Positions 1 to 9,101 of a stretch of 64,000 nt of DNA are shown here, in pieces. Origin of the DNA: Enterococcus sp. BWR-S5. GTDB lineage: Bacteria; Bacillota; Bacilli; Lactobacillales; Enterococcaceae. Below the pieces are notes generated by a model that saw only the letters and a program-made list of their open reading frames with translations, did no database searches and was not told the DNA's origin. Position 1 is the first letter of the stretch. Every line of letters begins with the position of its first letter. A program made the translations under genes and the position numbers. The DNA lies in contig NZ_JADOEQ010000008.1 in the NCBI RefSeq assembly GCF_016745255.1, positions 62,001 through 126,000 of the forward strand, read 5' to 3'.

Positions 1-170
1 GTGTGGAGAGGCGTGGCTTCTTCATGCTTTTTTTGTACACTTTTTAAGTTAAAAGAAGAAAACAATTTGCGACTGATGAAGCGACCAACCTCTTTTTTTT
101 ATAAGGGGGAAAACTCTTTAAGGGATACTGCTTTTGTTTTTGAACCATTACTCGTCAAAAAATACCCCCT

Positions 171-196
171 AAAAGCTGTTTTCATGAACAGCTTTT
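171..196. terminator. 10-bp hairpin downstream of deoD
   Basis: AAAAGCTGTT and AACAGCTTTT form a perfect 10-bp stem around a 6-nt loop, about 60 bp beyond the deoD stop codon. Its A/T-rich arms suit a terminator that works in both directions, but there is no long T run. The rest of positions 1-254 shows no gene I can support. Confidence 0.45.
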
Positions 197-254
197 AAGG
201 AGCGTGCTATATGATTACCCATTCTTATTTTGAGCATAGAACCTGTAAAAGTTT

Positions 255-959
255 TTACGCAATAATGGTTTCCAACGCTAAGACAATCATATCATTAAAT
301 GTCGTTTGACGTTCCTCTGCGGTTGTCTGCTCACCTGTAATCAAATGGTCGCTGACAGTTAACAGAGACATTGCCTCAACCCCAAATTTTGCGGCCAGAT
401 AGTAAAGTCCCGCTGTTTCCATCTCGACACCCATGACACCATAAGTTCCCAGACGCATAAACTCTTCCTGATGATCTTTATAAAAAGAATCATCTGATAA
501 GACATTTCCCACACGAACATTCATTTCCTTTTCCTTTGCAAGGTGATAGGCGCGATCAATCATGTCGAAGTTTCCGATTTGAGGAAAATCATACTGAGGA
601 AAATCATTTTTGATCATTGAAGAATTTGTAGCTGCAGCTTGTGCAATCAGTACGTCACGAATGGCAATATCCTTTTGAATAGCTCCGCACGTCCCGATGC
701 GAGATAGCTTGTTCACACCATAATCCTTAATCAATTCATGGATATAAATAACTGCGGAAGGCATGCCCATTCCTGTTCCTTGAATCGAAACCGGCACCCC
801 TTTGTAGGTTCCCGTGAACCCCAGCATTCCTCTAACCTGATTATAACAAACCGCATCATCTAAAAATGTTTCTGCAATATACTTGGCCCTCAATGGATCT
901 CCCGGTAGTAAAACCCTCTCTGCAATTTGCCCTTTTTCTGCTTCAATATGAAAACTCAT
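255..959 (-). CDS. deoD: Purine nucleoside phosphorylase, DeoD type
   Basis: This cytosolic enzyme splits purine (deoxy)nucleosides with phosphate into free base and (deoxy)ribose-1-phosphate. The 234 residues match the usual length of the hexameric bacterial class. Visible family features are [14 protein letters not shown] near residues 17-30, the phosphate-site stretch RIGTCGAI near 87, [14 protein letters not shown] near 177 and VSDHL near 203. An AGGAGGG Shine-Dalgarno sequence lies 5 nt before the ATG. The product feeds the phosphopentomutase encoded just beyond the neighbouring regulator gene. A Crp-type palindrome about 95 bp upstream of the start suggests control by that regulator. 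Confidence 0.96.
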   Translation of the reverse strand: MSFHIEAEKGQIAERVLLPGDPLRAKYIAETFLDDAVCYNQVRGMLGFTGTYKGVPVSIQGTGMGMPSAVIYIHELIKDYGVNKLSRIGTCGAIQKDIAIRDVLIAQAAATNSSMIKNDFPQYDFPQIGNFDMIDRAYHLAKEKEMNVRVGNVLSDDSFYKDHQEEFMRLGTYGVMGVEMETAGLYYLAAKFGVEAMSLLTVSDHLITGEQTTAEERQTTFNDMIVLALETIIA

Positions 960-1051
960 AAAATCCCTCCTGTATTTTTTTGTATACGCTTACTTTTCAT
1001 AATATAACACAGGAGGATTTCAATTCGCCGTTAATGGCGTTACGTTAAAAG

Positions 1052-1067
1052 TGTGAATTGGCTCACA
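1052..1067. promoter_or_regulatory. Crp/Fnr-type operator upstream of deoD
   Basis: TGTGAATTGGCTCACA is a perfect TGTGA-N6-TCACA dyad, the classical Crp-family site. It lies between the end of the Crp/Fnr-family gene and the start of deoD, both on the minus strand, so it is placed to regulate deoD. The site is read directly from the sequence; its pairing with the neighbouring regulator is inference. Confidence 0.7.
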
Positions 1068-1132
1068 TTTTTAGTGTTATCGGCATAACTGAAGAAAGCG
1101 ATTTCAAATGTTAGGATACAGATATAGAAAGA

Positions 1133-1843
1133 CTATTTCCATTTTCTTAAATCTTGGATTTCTTCGGCTTCATCACACATGGAGAACAGTTTTTCCTTAT
1201 CAATAATATGCAAGTATTTTCCACGGAAATTGATTATTTTTTCATCCTGCAACTCATTTAAAGTTTTAGAAACGGATTCTCTGGAAACACCAAGCATATT
1301 GGCAAATAGAGACTGATTGATTTTCATATCGATTTTTAGCATACCATCTTCGTTATTGCCGAAATTATAGTAGAAATCGGCAATGAGGTTAGCGACTTTT
1401 CGACGAACATCATAAAAACTTAGATAGCGAATCAGGCGGTTCAATAATCTGGTTCTGCTGGCCAATACAGAGTAAGCCCGCTTCAGAATACAAGAATGCT
1501 CATCAATTAATAAGAGAAAATTCTTTTTGGAAATTGTTAGCAAGGAAACATCAGAGAGTGCTTCAACTGTTGAAAGACGATATTCCACATCAGAGAGAGC
1601 CTCCGTTTCACCGATGACATCTCCTGGAGTGGCGATGCCAAGAATAATTTCTTTGTCTTCATGCATTCGATATATTTTTAACAAACCGGATTTGATGAAG
1701 TAGATTTCTTCGGTATCATCATTTTCAAACATGAGGATATGGTTCTTCTTATAATTTCTTATTCTGAAAAAATGTTCATAAGAAGCCAATTCATCTTCTG
1801 ATAAATCCGTAAAGATTTCAATATCTTTCAAATAGTCAATCAT
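1133..1843 (-). CDS. Crp/Fnr-family transcriptional regulator
   Basis: The 236-residue protein has an N-terminal cyclic-nucleotide-binding-type beta-barrel (about 1-120; note the PGDVIGE turn near 89), a long dimerisation helix and a C-terminal winged helix-turn-helix (about 165-225). The recognition helix reads SRESVSKTLNELQ, close to the Crp RETVxR pattern that contacts TGTGA. There is no N-terminal cysteine cluster, so it does not look like an iron-sulfur FNR. It is divergent from deoB and upstream of deoD, which suggests control of nucleoside catabolism. The effector is unknown. A possible promoter (GTGAAA, 17 nt, TATATA) precedes it in the divergent gap. Confidence 0.88.
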   Translation of the reverse strand: MIDYLKDIEIFTDLSEDELASYEHFFRIRNYKKNHILMFENDDTEEIYFIKSGLLKIYRMHEDKEIILGIATPGDVIGETEALSDVEYRLSTVEALSDVSLLTISKKNFLLLIDEHSCILKRAYSVLASRTRLLNRLIRYLSFYDVRRKVANLIADFYYNFGNNEDGMLKIDMKINQSLFANMLGVSRESVSKTLNELQDEKIINFRGKYLHIIDKEKLFSMCDEAEEIQDLRKWK

Positions 1844-1931
1844 CTTAGTAAACCCCTTTCTATATTGCGGTTATATAAATCTAGTTTACCATTTTTTCAC
1901 ATAAAAGATTGGAGAATAAAGGAGGAGTTCG

Positions 1932-3113
1932 ATGCAATTTAAGAAAATTTGTGTCATTGTCATGGACAGTGTCGGGATTGGAGAACTGCCGGATGCGGCC
2001 CAGTTTGGAGATACAGGCAGCCATACCCTGGGACATATCAGTGAGCGAATGCCTGATTTACAACTACTGAACCTGAGAGATTTAGGATTGGGCAATATTG
2101 CACCATTAGCCAATATTTCTGCTGTTGAGAAGCCGTTGGCCTGTTACGGAAAAATGAATGAGATTTCTGTAGGGAAGGATACCATGACTGGTCATTGGGA
2201 ATTGATGGGGCTGGAGATTACCAAACCCTTTCAAGTATATCCAAACGGATTTCCAAAAGAACTGCTGAAGGTTTTCGAGGAGAAAACCGGAAGAGGGATT
2301 CTGGGTAACAAGCCGGCTTCCGGAACGGAGATTTTGGAAGAATTTGGAGAGGAGCAGAGAAAAACCGGGAAATGGATTGTTTATACTTCTGCAGATAGTG
2401 TCTTTCAATTAGCAGCAAACGAAGAGGTTATTCCTTTAGAGGAATTGTACAACGCTTGTGAAGTGATTAGAGCGCTCACTCTCGAACCACCTTATATGGT
2501 TGGTCGAGTTATTGCCCGCCCTTATATCGGTCAAGCAGGTGCATATGTTCGAACCCCTAATCGACATGATTATGCATTGGCTCCGTTTGGGCGGACAGTT
2601 TTGGAAGCGCTGACAGATAAACAGGTGGAGGTAACCTCAATCGGCAAAATCAGTGACATTTTTTCAGGCAAAGGTATTTCTGCTTCTTATCCAACGAAGA
2701 GTAATGAAGACGGCATCTTGCAGACTATCAAACAATTACAGGAAGTTTCATCAGGATTTATTTTTACTAATTTAGTTGATTTTGATTCATTGTATGGTCA
2801 TCGCAGAGATGTTCAAGGCTACGGGCATTGTCTGGAAGAGTTTGATCGTTATCTTCCTGATATTATGGCAGAGATTACACAGGAGGATCTGTTGATCATT
2901 ACAGCAGACCACGGGAATGATCCGATTCATCCTGGAACGGATCATACAAGAGAATATGTTCCGCTTCTGGTTTATAACCCAACATTTGCAGAAAAATCAG
3001 AAAAAAATCTGGGGATTAGAGCTACTTATGGTGATTTGGCTGCAACACTGGCAGAGAACTTTGGCACGGAACTGCCGAAAATCGGCAATAGTTTTTTGAA
3101 AAATTTACTTTAG
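1932..3113 (+). CDS. deoB: Phosphopentomutase
   Basis: It interconverts (deoxy)ribose-1-phosphate and (deoxy)ribose-5-phosphate, passing the sugar released by nucleoside phosphorylases to central metabolism. The 393 residues fit the family. Alkaline-phosphatase-superfamily metal ligands are visible: [13 protein letters not shown] near 10, [10 protein letters not shown] near 81 with the phosphorylated Thr, and [18 protein letters not shown] near 325. An AAGGAGGAG Shine-Dalgarno sequence precedes the ATG. The bmpA-type gene follows after 11 bp, so deoB and the importer genes probably form one transcription unit. Confidence 0.96.
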   Translation: MQFKKICVIVMDSVGIGELPDAAQFGDTGSHTLGHISERMPDLQLLNLRDLGLGNIAPLANISAVEKPLACYGKMNEISVGKDTMTGHWELMGLEITKPFQVYPNGFPKELLKVFEEKTGRGILGNKPASGTEILEEFGEEQRKTGKWIVYTSADSVFQLAANEEVIPLEELYNACEVIRALTLEPPYMVGRVIARPYIGQAGAYVRTPNRHDYALAPFGRTVLEALTDKQVEVTSIGKISDIFSGKGISASYPTKSNEDGILQTIKQLQEVSSGFIFTNLVDFDSLYGHRRDVQGYGHCLEEFDRYLPDIMAEITQEDLLIITADHGNDPIHPGTDHTREYVPLLVYNPTFAEKSEKNLGIRATYGDLAATLAENFGTELPKIGNSFLKNLL

Positions 3114-3124
3114 GAGGAAATGAA

Positions 3125-4144
3125 ATGAAGAAAATGGGATGGAAATGGACACTCTCACTGGGAGTTGTTTTAGTCACTTTAGTCGGATGCGGCGGAAATG
3201 ACACCGGCGGAGCAGAGAAAGGCTCCGGAGATAAAGAGTTAAAAATAGGGATGGTTACAGACCTTGGAAGTGTGAATGACAAATCCTTTAACCAGAGCGC
3301 ATGGGAAGGGCTGCAAAAGCTGAACGAAGATTTTGGTTATGAAGTGAAGTATCTGGAGCCAAAAGCAGATGCGGATGTTTTGCCAAACCTACTCGAATTT
3401 GTAAATAACGGTTATGATCTGACCTGGGCGACTGCGGCTACTTTAGAGGATGCAGTGAAGCAAATTGCAGAAGAGAATCCTAATGCAAAGCTGGGGATTG
3501 TCGATTCTGCTTTGGAAGTAGAGAATGTAGCTTCGGTTTCTTTTAAAGAAAATGAAGGAGCCTTTCTGGTAGGGGTTATTGCCGGTTCCATGACGAAAAC
3601 AGATAAAGTCGGCTTTGTCGGCGGGATGGAAATCCCTGTCATTCAGAAATTTGCTGCCGGCTTCAGAGAAGGGGTTAAGGCTGTAAATCCGGATGCAAAA
3701 GTGATTGTTAATTATACAGGGCTGTTCAATCGTGTAGACATGGGGAAATCTGCTGCTTCGACAATCTATAATGATGGGGCTGATATTATTTTCCACGCTG
3801 CCGGCCTAACAGGAAATGGTGTGTTTAATGAAGCAACAGAGCGTAAAAACAATGGGGAAGACGTTTGGGTTATCGGTGTAGATAAAGACCAGTCGATTGA
3901 ATTTGGCGATGAAGTAACATTGACGTCCATGATTAAAAAAGTAGACGAAGCAGTTTATAAAATCAGTCAGGACTTGGCTGAAGGGAATTTTCCGGGAGGA
4001 AAGGTAACAGAAATGGGCTTGAAAGAGAACGGAGTTGACATTGCACCGACCTCTGATGTTAATGTTCCGGCTGATATTCTGGAAAAAGTGGAAGAGTATC
4101 GAGAAAAAATTATCAATGGAGATATCACTGTACCAACAGAATGA
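3125..4144 (+). CDS. BMP-family nucleoside-binding lipoprotein
   Basis: This is the extracellular substrate-binding subunit of a nucleoside ABC importer. The 339-residue precursor has a lipoprotein signal peptide ending in VTLVGC (lipidated Cys about 22). The BMP/PnrA fold follows, with the family stretch GMVTDLGSVNDKSFNQSAWEG near 41-61 and VGFVGGMEIPVI near 155. Order and families match the B. subtilis NupNOPQ-type transporter (binding lipoprotein, double ATPase, two permeases). A terminator-like hairpin separates it from the ATPase gene, which would allow more binding protein than transporter. Confidence 0.92.
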   Translation: MKKMGWKWTLSLGVVLVTLVGCGGNDTGGAEKGSGDKELKIGMVTDLGSVNDKSFNQSAWEGLQKLNEDFGYEVKYLEPKADADVLPNLLEFVNNGYDLTWATAATLEDAVKQIAEENPNAKLGIVDSALEVENVASVSFKENEGAFLVGVIAGSMTKTDKVGFVGGMEIPVIQKFAAGFREGVKAVNPDAKVIVNYTGLFNRVDMGKSAASTIYNDGADIIFHAAGLTGNGVFNEATERKNNGEDVWVIGVDKDQSIEFGDEVTLTSMIKKVDEAVYKISQDLAEGNFPGGKVTEMGLKENGVDIAPTSDVNVPADILEKVEEYREKIINGDITVPTE

Positions 4145-4174
4145 GCGGATTGAGACATTGAAATTAACTGTATT

Positions 4175-4210
4175 AAGGGAGGAAAGATTCCTTATGTTTC
4201 CTCTCTTTTT
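4175..4210 (+). terminator. Hairpin with T run between binding protein and ATPase genes
   Basis: AAGGGAGGAAA pairs with TTTCCTCTCTT (11 bp, one G-T pair) around an 11-nt loop and is followed by a short T run. It sits inside an otherwise continuous operon, so it probably gives partial termination and sets subunit ratio. Confidence 0.6.
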
Positions 4211-4233
4211 ACTTAAAAAAGAAGGTGGAGTAT

Positions 4234-5754
4234 ATGGAGACAGTTTTAGAACTAAAACATATTAGTAAAGCATTTGGCTCATTCATGGCAAATGAAGACA
4301 TAAATTTTCAACTAAAAAAAGGAGAAATCCATGCACTTCTTGGTGAAAACGGCGCTGGCAAATCCACACTCATGAATATTGTTTTTGGGCTGTATCAACC
4401 GACAGCGGGCGAAATTTTTATTCATGGGAAGCAGGAGGTAATGGATAGTCCAAACAGAGCAATTGATTTGGGCATTGGGATGGTGCATCAGCATTTCAAA
4501 TTGGTTGAACCATTTACTGTGACAGAAAATATCATTATAGGAACTGAACCGAAAAAAGGAATCAAGATTGACATTGAGAGAGCCAGACAGGATGTTATCG
4601 CTTTATCAGAAAAATATGGGTTGGATATTAATCCAGATGCCAAGATTGAAGATATTAATGTCGGCATGCAGCAGCGTGTCGAAATCATTAAGACATTATA
4701 TCGGGGTGCAGAAATTCTGATTTTTGACGAACCGACTGCTGTGTTGACCCCTCAGGAAATCACTGAGTTTTTGGATATTCTAAAAAAATTAGTTGCTGAA
4801 GGAAAATCAATTATTTTAATTACACATAAATTGAAGGAAATCATGGCAGCCGCAGATTCCTGTACAATCATCCGCAGGGGAAAAGTAATTGATACAGTCA
4901 CTGTGTCAGAAACGACAACCGATGCATTGGCTGAAATGATGGTTGGCAAAACAGTCCAATTTTCAACTGAAAAGACACCAGCTTCACCCAAAGAGGTTTT
5001 GTTGGAGGTTAAGGATTTAGTTGTGGAAAATGCTCATGGCAAGAACAGCATCAATCATTTGTCCTTTGATATCAGAGCCGGGGAGATACTAGGTATTGCT
5101 GGGGTAGATGGCAATGGGCAAACGGAACTGATTGAAGCCATTACAGGAATGAAAAAAGTAACGTCTGGCGACATTCTGCTTGAGGGTCAGTCTATTACGA
5201 ATCATTCACCAAGAGATATTACCCAAGCCGGGGTTTCACATATTCCGGAAGATCGACATAAATATGGACTGGTTCTGGATTTTTCTGTCAGTGAAAACAG
5301 TATTCTGCAGACGTATTACAAGCCGGAGATTACACCGAAGGGGCTTATTAATCGAGAGGCAGTGAAGCAGCTGACAGATGGTTTTATTGAAGAATTCGAC
5401 ATTCGAGTTCCTTCTTCTGAAACCATTGCCCGTTCGCTCTCCGGTGGGAACCAGCAAAAGCTGATTATTGCCAGAGAGATGAATATGAAGCCTCAGGTAA
5501 TGGTGGCTGTCCAACCGACAAGAGGTCTGGATGTGGGAGCCATTGAATTTGTTCATAAGCAGCTAATCGCACTCCGTGATCAAAATGTCGCAGTACTACT
5601 GGTTTCTTTTGAACTGGAAGAAATATTAAATGTTTCTGATCGAATTTTAGTCTTATTTGATGGACAGGTTATCGGCGAAACGAGACCTGAAACAACGACA
5701 GATCGAGAGCTTGGCTTAATGATGGCTGGAAAATATCAGGAGGAGGGAAAGTAA
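4234..5754 (+). CDS. Nucleoside ABC importer, double ATPase subunit
   Basis: A cytosolic protein with two fused ATP-binding domains. The first has Walker A GENGAGKST near 38 and Walker B ILIFDEPTAVLTP near 157. The second has a modified Walker A-like GVDGNGQTE near 287 and signature SLSGGNQQK near 402. This unequal pair is typical of the sugar/nucleoside importer ATPases (RbsA/NupO type). In the second domain the Walker B region reads MVAVQPTRGLD, lacking the usual Asp-Glu, as in relatives. I chose the ATG at 4234, 5 nt after GAAGGTGG; a GTG at 4225 would overlap that Shine-Dalgarno sequence. The permease gene starts directly after its stop. Confidence 0.93.
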   Translation: METVLELKHISKAFGSFMANEDINFQLKKGEIHALLGENGAGKSTLMNIVFGLYQPTAGEIFIHGKQEVMDSPNRAIDLGIGMVHQHFKLVEPFTVTENIIIGTEPKKGIKIDIERARQDVIALSEKYGLDINPDAKIEDINVGMQQRVEIIKTLYRGAEILIFDEPTAVLTPQEITEFLDILKKLVAEGKSIILITHKLKEIMAAADSCTIIRRGKVIDTVTVSETTTDALAEMMVGKTVQFSTEKTPASPKEVLLEVKDLVVENAHGKNSINHLSFDIRAGEILGIAGVDGNGQTELIEAITGMKKVTSGDILLEGQSITNHSPRDITQAGVSHIPEDRHKYGLVLDFSVSENSILQTYYKPEITPKGLINREAVKQLTDGFIEEFDIRVPSSETIARSLSGGNQQKLIIAREMNMKPQVMVAVQPTRGLDVGAIEFVHKQLIALRDQNVAVLLVSFELEEILNVSDRILVLFDGQVIGETRPETTTDRELGLMMAGKYQEEGK

Positions 5755-6828
5755 ATGGAAAGTAAAATACAAAAAAAATACCATGCGGCCCTGATTCCTC
5801 TGATTGCTGTTGTCTTCGGCCTTCTTCTGGGAGCGGGAATGATGTTGATTAGCGGGTACGATCCTTTGCTGGCTTACGGCTCGCTGATTAAAAAAATTAT
5901 TGGTAATGGCTATGACCTTGGAGAAGCGTTTCGAACGGTAGTTCCGCTGGTGATGAGTGGGCTGGCAGTTGCTGTTGCAAGCCGTGCAGGATTGTTTAAC
6001 ATCGGGGTAGACGGACAAATTGTCATGGGTTCTTTGGGTGCATTAATTGTAGGAACACAGCTAAGCTTACCGCCTATTTTACACGGGGTGGTGGCGTTGC
6101 TTGCAGGCGGTCTGTTTGGCGCAGTTTGGGGCGGCTTGGTTGGCTATCTGAAAGCAAAGCGTGGCATTAATGAAGTCATTTCTTCTATCATGTTGAATTT
6201 TGTTGCTCTTTATCTCAGTCACTATTTGATTCGGCTCTTTATGGATCAGCCGGGAACGCAACGGTCGGCATTAATTAAGGATTCCGCAAGTATTACAATT
6301 GGCTGGCTGTCTCAACTGTTGAATGGTGCACGTGTCCACTGGGGCTTTTTCATTATGTTGGCGATGGTTGTTTTCTATCATATCTATGTGAATCAAAGCA
6401 GACCGGGCTATGAAATTCGAGCGGTGGGGCTTAACCCCTTTGCATCAAAATACGCTGGGATGAAGGTTCCTTCTGTGATGATTCGTTCTATGATGCTGTC
6501 CGGTCTGATTGGTGGTTTGATTGGCAGCTTTGAAGTATTGGGTGTATTCAATTATATTGCAATCAGCTCAACAACATCCGGGATTGGTTTTGATGGGATT
6601 GCAGTAGCTTTATTAGGCGGCGGCTCCGGATTAGGTATTCTGCTGTCTGGTAGTTTGATTGGTCTGTTAACGTATGGCGCACAGGGAATGAGCTTCGGAG
6701 CAGGGGTTCCGAGAGAAATTATCAACATGGTGATTGCATTTATTATCTTCTTTGTTGCCGCTTCGGGAATTGTTAAGCGCTTTTTAGGATTGTTTCTCAA
6801 AAAGAAACTGGCAAAGGAGGAAAGCTAA
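5755..6828 (+). CDS. Nucleoside ABC importer permease 1
   Basis: An integral membrane subunit of 357 residues with about nine or ten hydrophobic segments. The BPD_transp_2 family features include GLFNIGVDGQIVMG near 82 and AVGLNPFASKYAGMKV near 222. It begins one base after the ATPase stop and ends one base before the second permease. With its partner it forms the membrane channel for imported nucleosides. Assignment of the nucleoside substrate rests on the BMP-type binding protein and the deoB/deoD context. Confidence 0.92.
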   Translation: MESKIQKKYHAALIPLIAVVFGLLLGAGMMLISGYDPLLAYGSLIKKIIGNGYDLGEAFRTVVPLVMSGLAVAVASRAGLFNIGVDGQIVMGSLGALIVGTQLSLPPILHGVVALLAGGLFGAVWGGLVGYLKAKRGINEVISSIMLNFVALYLSHYLIRLFMDQPGTQRSALIKDSASITIGWLSQLLNGARVHWGFFIMLAMVVFYHIYVNQSRPGYEIRAVGLNPFASKYAGMKVPSVMIRSMMLSGLIGGLIGSFEVLGVFNYIAISSTTSGIGFDGIAVALLGGGSGLGILLSGSLIGLLTYGAQGMSFGAGVPREIINMVIAFIIFFVAASGIVKRFLGLFLKKKLAKEES

Positions 6829-7782
6829 ATGGATATTTTAGCAAATTTATTTAATGGTATGCTGGTTTTTTCAACACCGTTAATCTTTGCCGCACTTGGA
6901 GGAATGCTGTCTGAGCGGGTAGGTGTGACGAATATTGGAATTGAAGGTTTTATGGTTTCAGGCGCTTTTTCTTCAGCGATAACTGCTTATTATGCAGAAC
7001 AAAACGGGCTGGGAAGCCTAACTCCTTGGCTTGCTTTATTGGGAGCATTTATCTTTACGGTGATTTTTTCCAGTCTTCATGCAGTTGCTGTGTTGAAATA
7101 TCATGCAGATCAAGTCGTCAGCGGTGTGGTTATTAATATGCTGGCAACAAGCTCGACATTCTTTTTGGTCAAAATGATTTTTGATGGTTCGGCAGAAACA
7201 CCGATTATTACGCACGTATTAAAAAAGATTCGCATTCCAGTGTTAAGTGATATTCCAATTTTAGGTAAAGCACTGTTTAATGCGTATCCAACTACGTATG
7301 TGGCGTTAGGGTTGGTTGCCCTGCTGTTCTTCATTTTCTTTAAAACACCATTGGGATTGCGTCTGCGGGTAATCGGGGAAAATCCAAGCGCCGCTGCTAC
7401 TGCTGGTGTAAATGTGATGAAAATCAAGTATTTGACAGTTATTCTTAGCGGCTCTGTGGCGGCCTTGGGTGGAGCGACCATTGTTTTGACATCCAACAGC
7501 AATTTTGCATTCAATACAATTTCGGGACAAGGCTACATCGCTCTGGCAGCAGTTATTTTTGGTCGTTGGCACCCTGTTGGAGTAATGGGAGGAGCGCTCT
7601 TCTTCGGTCTGGCTCAAGCTGTGAAGGACCAGTTTCAGATTTTTGATTTTGCGGCGGCAATCCCGAACGAATTCTTCTATGCACTGCCCTATCTTTTGAC
7701 ACTGCTGGTCTTGTTGATTGCGGGTGGAAAAACAAAGGCTCCCGGTGCTTTGGGGGAGCATTATGATGTTGGAAAACGATAG
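6829..7782 (+). CDS. Nucleoside ABC importer permease 2
   Basis: The second membrane subunit, 317 residues, same family as the preceding gene but shorter. Family stretches are ERVGVTNIGIEGFMVSGAF near 28 and RVIGENPSAAATAGVNV near 181. It starts immediately after the first permease, indicating coupled translation. The stop is followed after 14 bp by the purine permease gene, so import of nucleosides and free bases seems to be co-expressed. Confidence 0.92.
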   Translation: MDILANLFNGMLVFSTPLIFAALGGMLSERVGVTNIGIEGFMVSGAFSSAITAYYAEQNGLGSLTPWLALLGAFIFTVIFSSLHAVAVLKYHADQVVSGVVINMLATSSTFFLVKMIFDGSAETPIITHVLKKIRIPVLSDIPILGKALFNAYPTTYVALGLVALLFFIFFKTPLGLRLRVIGENPSAAATAGVNVMKIKYLTVILSGSVAALGGATIVLTSNSNFAFNTISGQGYIALAAVIFGRWHPVGVMGGALFFGLAQAVKDQFQIFDFAAAIPNEFFYALPYLLTLLVLLIAGGKTKAPGALGEHYDVGKR

Positions 7783-7796
7783 AAGGAGCTGTTTTT

Positions 7797-9083
7797 TTGA
7801 AAAAATTTCTTGAGAGTAGGTTCCATCTTGAAGATGAGCAGACAACTGTCCGTAAAGAAGTTTTGGCTGGAATTACAACATTTGTAGCAATCTCGTATAT
7901 CATTGCAGTCAACGGATCAATATTGAGTATGGCAGGAATGTCTTATGAGTGGGTGACGCTTTCAACTGCCTTGACAGCCTTTATTGGCTGTATGCTGATG
8001 GCTTTTGTGGGGAACTCTCCTCTAGTGGTTGTGCCCGGAATGGGAGATAATGCATTTTTTGTTTTTGTTCTGGTGGCTTCCTTTGGGCTCACTTGGCAAC
8101 AGGCTTTGGCGGCAACACTGATAGCAGGAGTGCTCTTTTTAGTGATAGCAAATAAGAAAGTGACTAATTATCTAATCGAGGTCATTCCAAAATCAATGAT
8201 TGCTGCCATGTCCGGTGGGATTGGGATGTTCATTGCCTTTTTAGGATTTAAGAACAGCGGTATTATCATTGGTGACGAGGCTACCTTTGTCCGCTTGGCT
8301 GACTTAAGAGAGGCTGTTCCTTTAGCTGCTGTTATCACTCTGATTATTATGGTGATTCTTTTTCTAAAAAATATAAAAGGAAATTTTTTGATTGGCATTA
8401 TTTTGGGCACACTAATTGCCGCTGTTTTTGGTCTGGTGGATTTTTCGGGAATAGGACAAGGGGCAGTTTCCTTTAGTGGATATAGCAGTCAGCTGCTTGC
8501 CTTTGATTTTTCAGCAGCTGCGAGCTTTAATTTTTGGATTGCTGTTTTTTCGTTGACAATGATGATTGTTTTTCAAAATATGGGTGCTCAGCTGAGTATG
8601 CTGCCGGAAAAAGAGAAATTTCCAGTTTCTTTTCGGATCAATGCACTGTCAGTGATTATTTCAGCAATATTAGGTACCTGTGCAACGACCTCGGCAGCAG
8701 AGAATGCTGCGGGATTAGCAGTCGGAGGCCGTACCGGGTTGACATCGTTTGTAGCTGGAATATTATTTTTACCGGCTATACTACTGGTCCCACTCTTTAG
8801 AATTATTCCACAGAGTGCTATCTCACCTGTACTGATAATTGTAGGTTGTTTAATGGTGATGAGTGTGAAGGATGTCTTGTGGGGAGATTTTAGTGAAGCA
8901 TTTCCGGCGTATTTGATGATGGTGATTATGCCCTTGTCTTTCAACGTAGCGAACGGTCTGGCTTTTGGCTTTATTGCGTATCCGCTGGTTAAGTGTGTGA
9001 TGGGGAAAAGCAAAGAGGTGAAACCGTTAATGTATCTACTATCAGCTTTATTTCTGATTTATTTTATTTTGGGAAGCGGCTGA
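7797..9083 (+). CDS. NCS2-family purine base permease (AzgA/PbuG-like)
   Basis: A 428-residue transporter with about 12-14 membrane segments, probably moving hypoxanthine, guanine or adenine with protons. Family marks are LAGITTFVAISYIIAVN near 24, GNSPLVVVPGMGDNAFF near 72 and the substrate-region stretch TCATTSAAENAAGLAVGGRTG near 296. The start is a TTG, 8 nt after AGAAGGAG; no ATG nearby fits better. It lies between the nucleoside importer and a lipoprotein gene, consistent with a purine salvage cluster. The exact base is not predictable from the sequence alone. Confidence 0.87.
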   Translation: MKKFLESRFHLEDEQTTVRKEVLAGITTFVAISYIIAVNGSILSMAGMSYEWVTLSTALTAFIGCMLMAFVGNSPLVVVPGMGDNAFFVFVLVASFGLTWQQALAATLIAGVLFLVIANKKVTNYLIEVIPKSMIAAMSGGIGMFIAFLGFKNSGIIIGDEATFVRLADLREAVPLAAVITLIIMVILFLKNIKGNFLIGIILGTLIAAVFGLVDFSGIGQGAVSFSGYSSQLLAFDFSAAASFNFWIAVFSLTMMIVFQNMGAQLSMLPEKEKFPVSFRINALSVIISAILGTCATTSAAENAAGLAVGGRTGLTSFVAGILFLPAILLVPLFRIIPQSAISPVLIIVGCLMVMSVKDVLWGDFSEAFPAYLMMVIMPLSFNVANGLAFGFIAYPLVKCVMGKSKEVKPLMYLLSALFLIYFILGSG

Positions 9084-9101
9084 AAAATGGAAAGGATGAG
9101 T

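Noticed and set aside
1-198. 65-codon ORF with GTG start
   Set aside because: It has no ribosome site, its composition is unlike a protein, and its end lies in a terminator-like hairpin.
211-309. 32-codon ORF with AAGGAG before its ATG
   Set aside because: Most of it is antisense to the 3' end of deoD and no family resemblance is seen. The ribosome-like site may be chance next to the hairpin.
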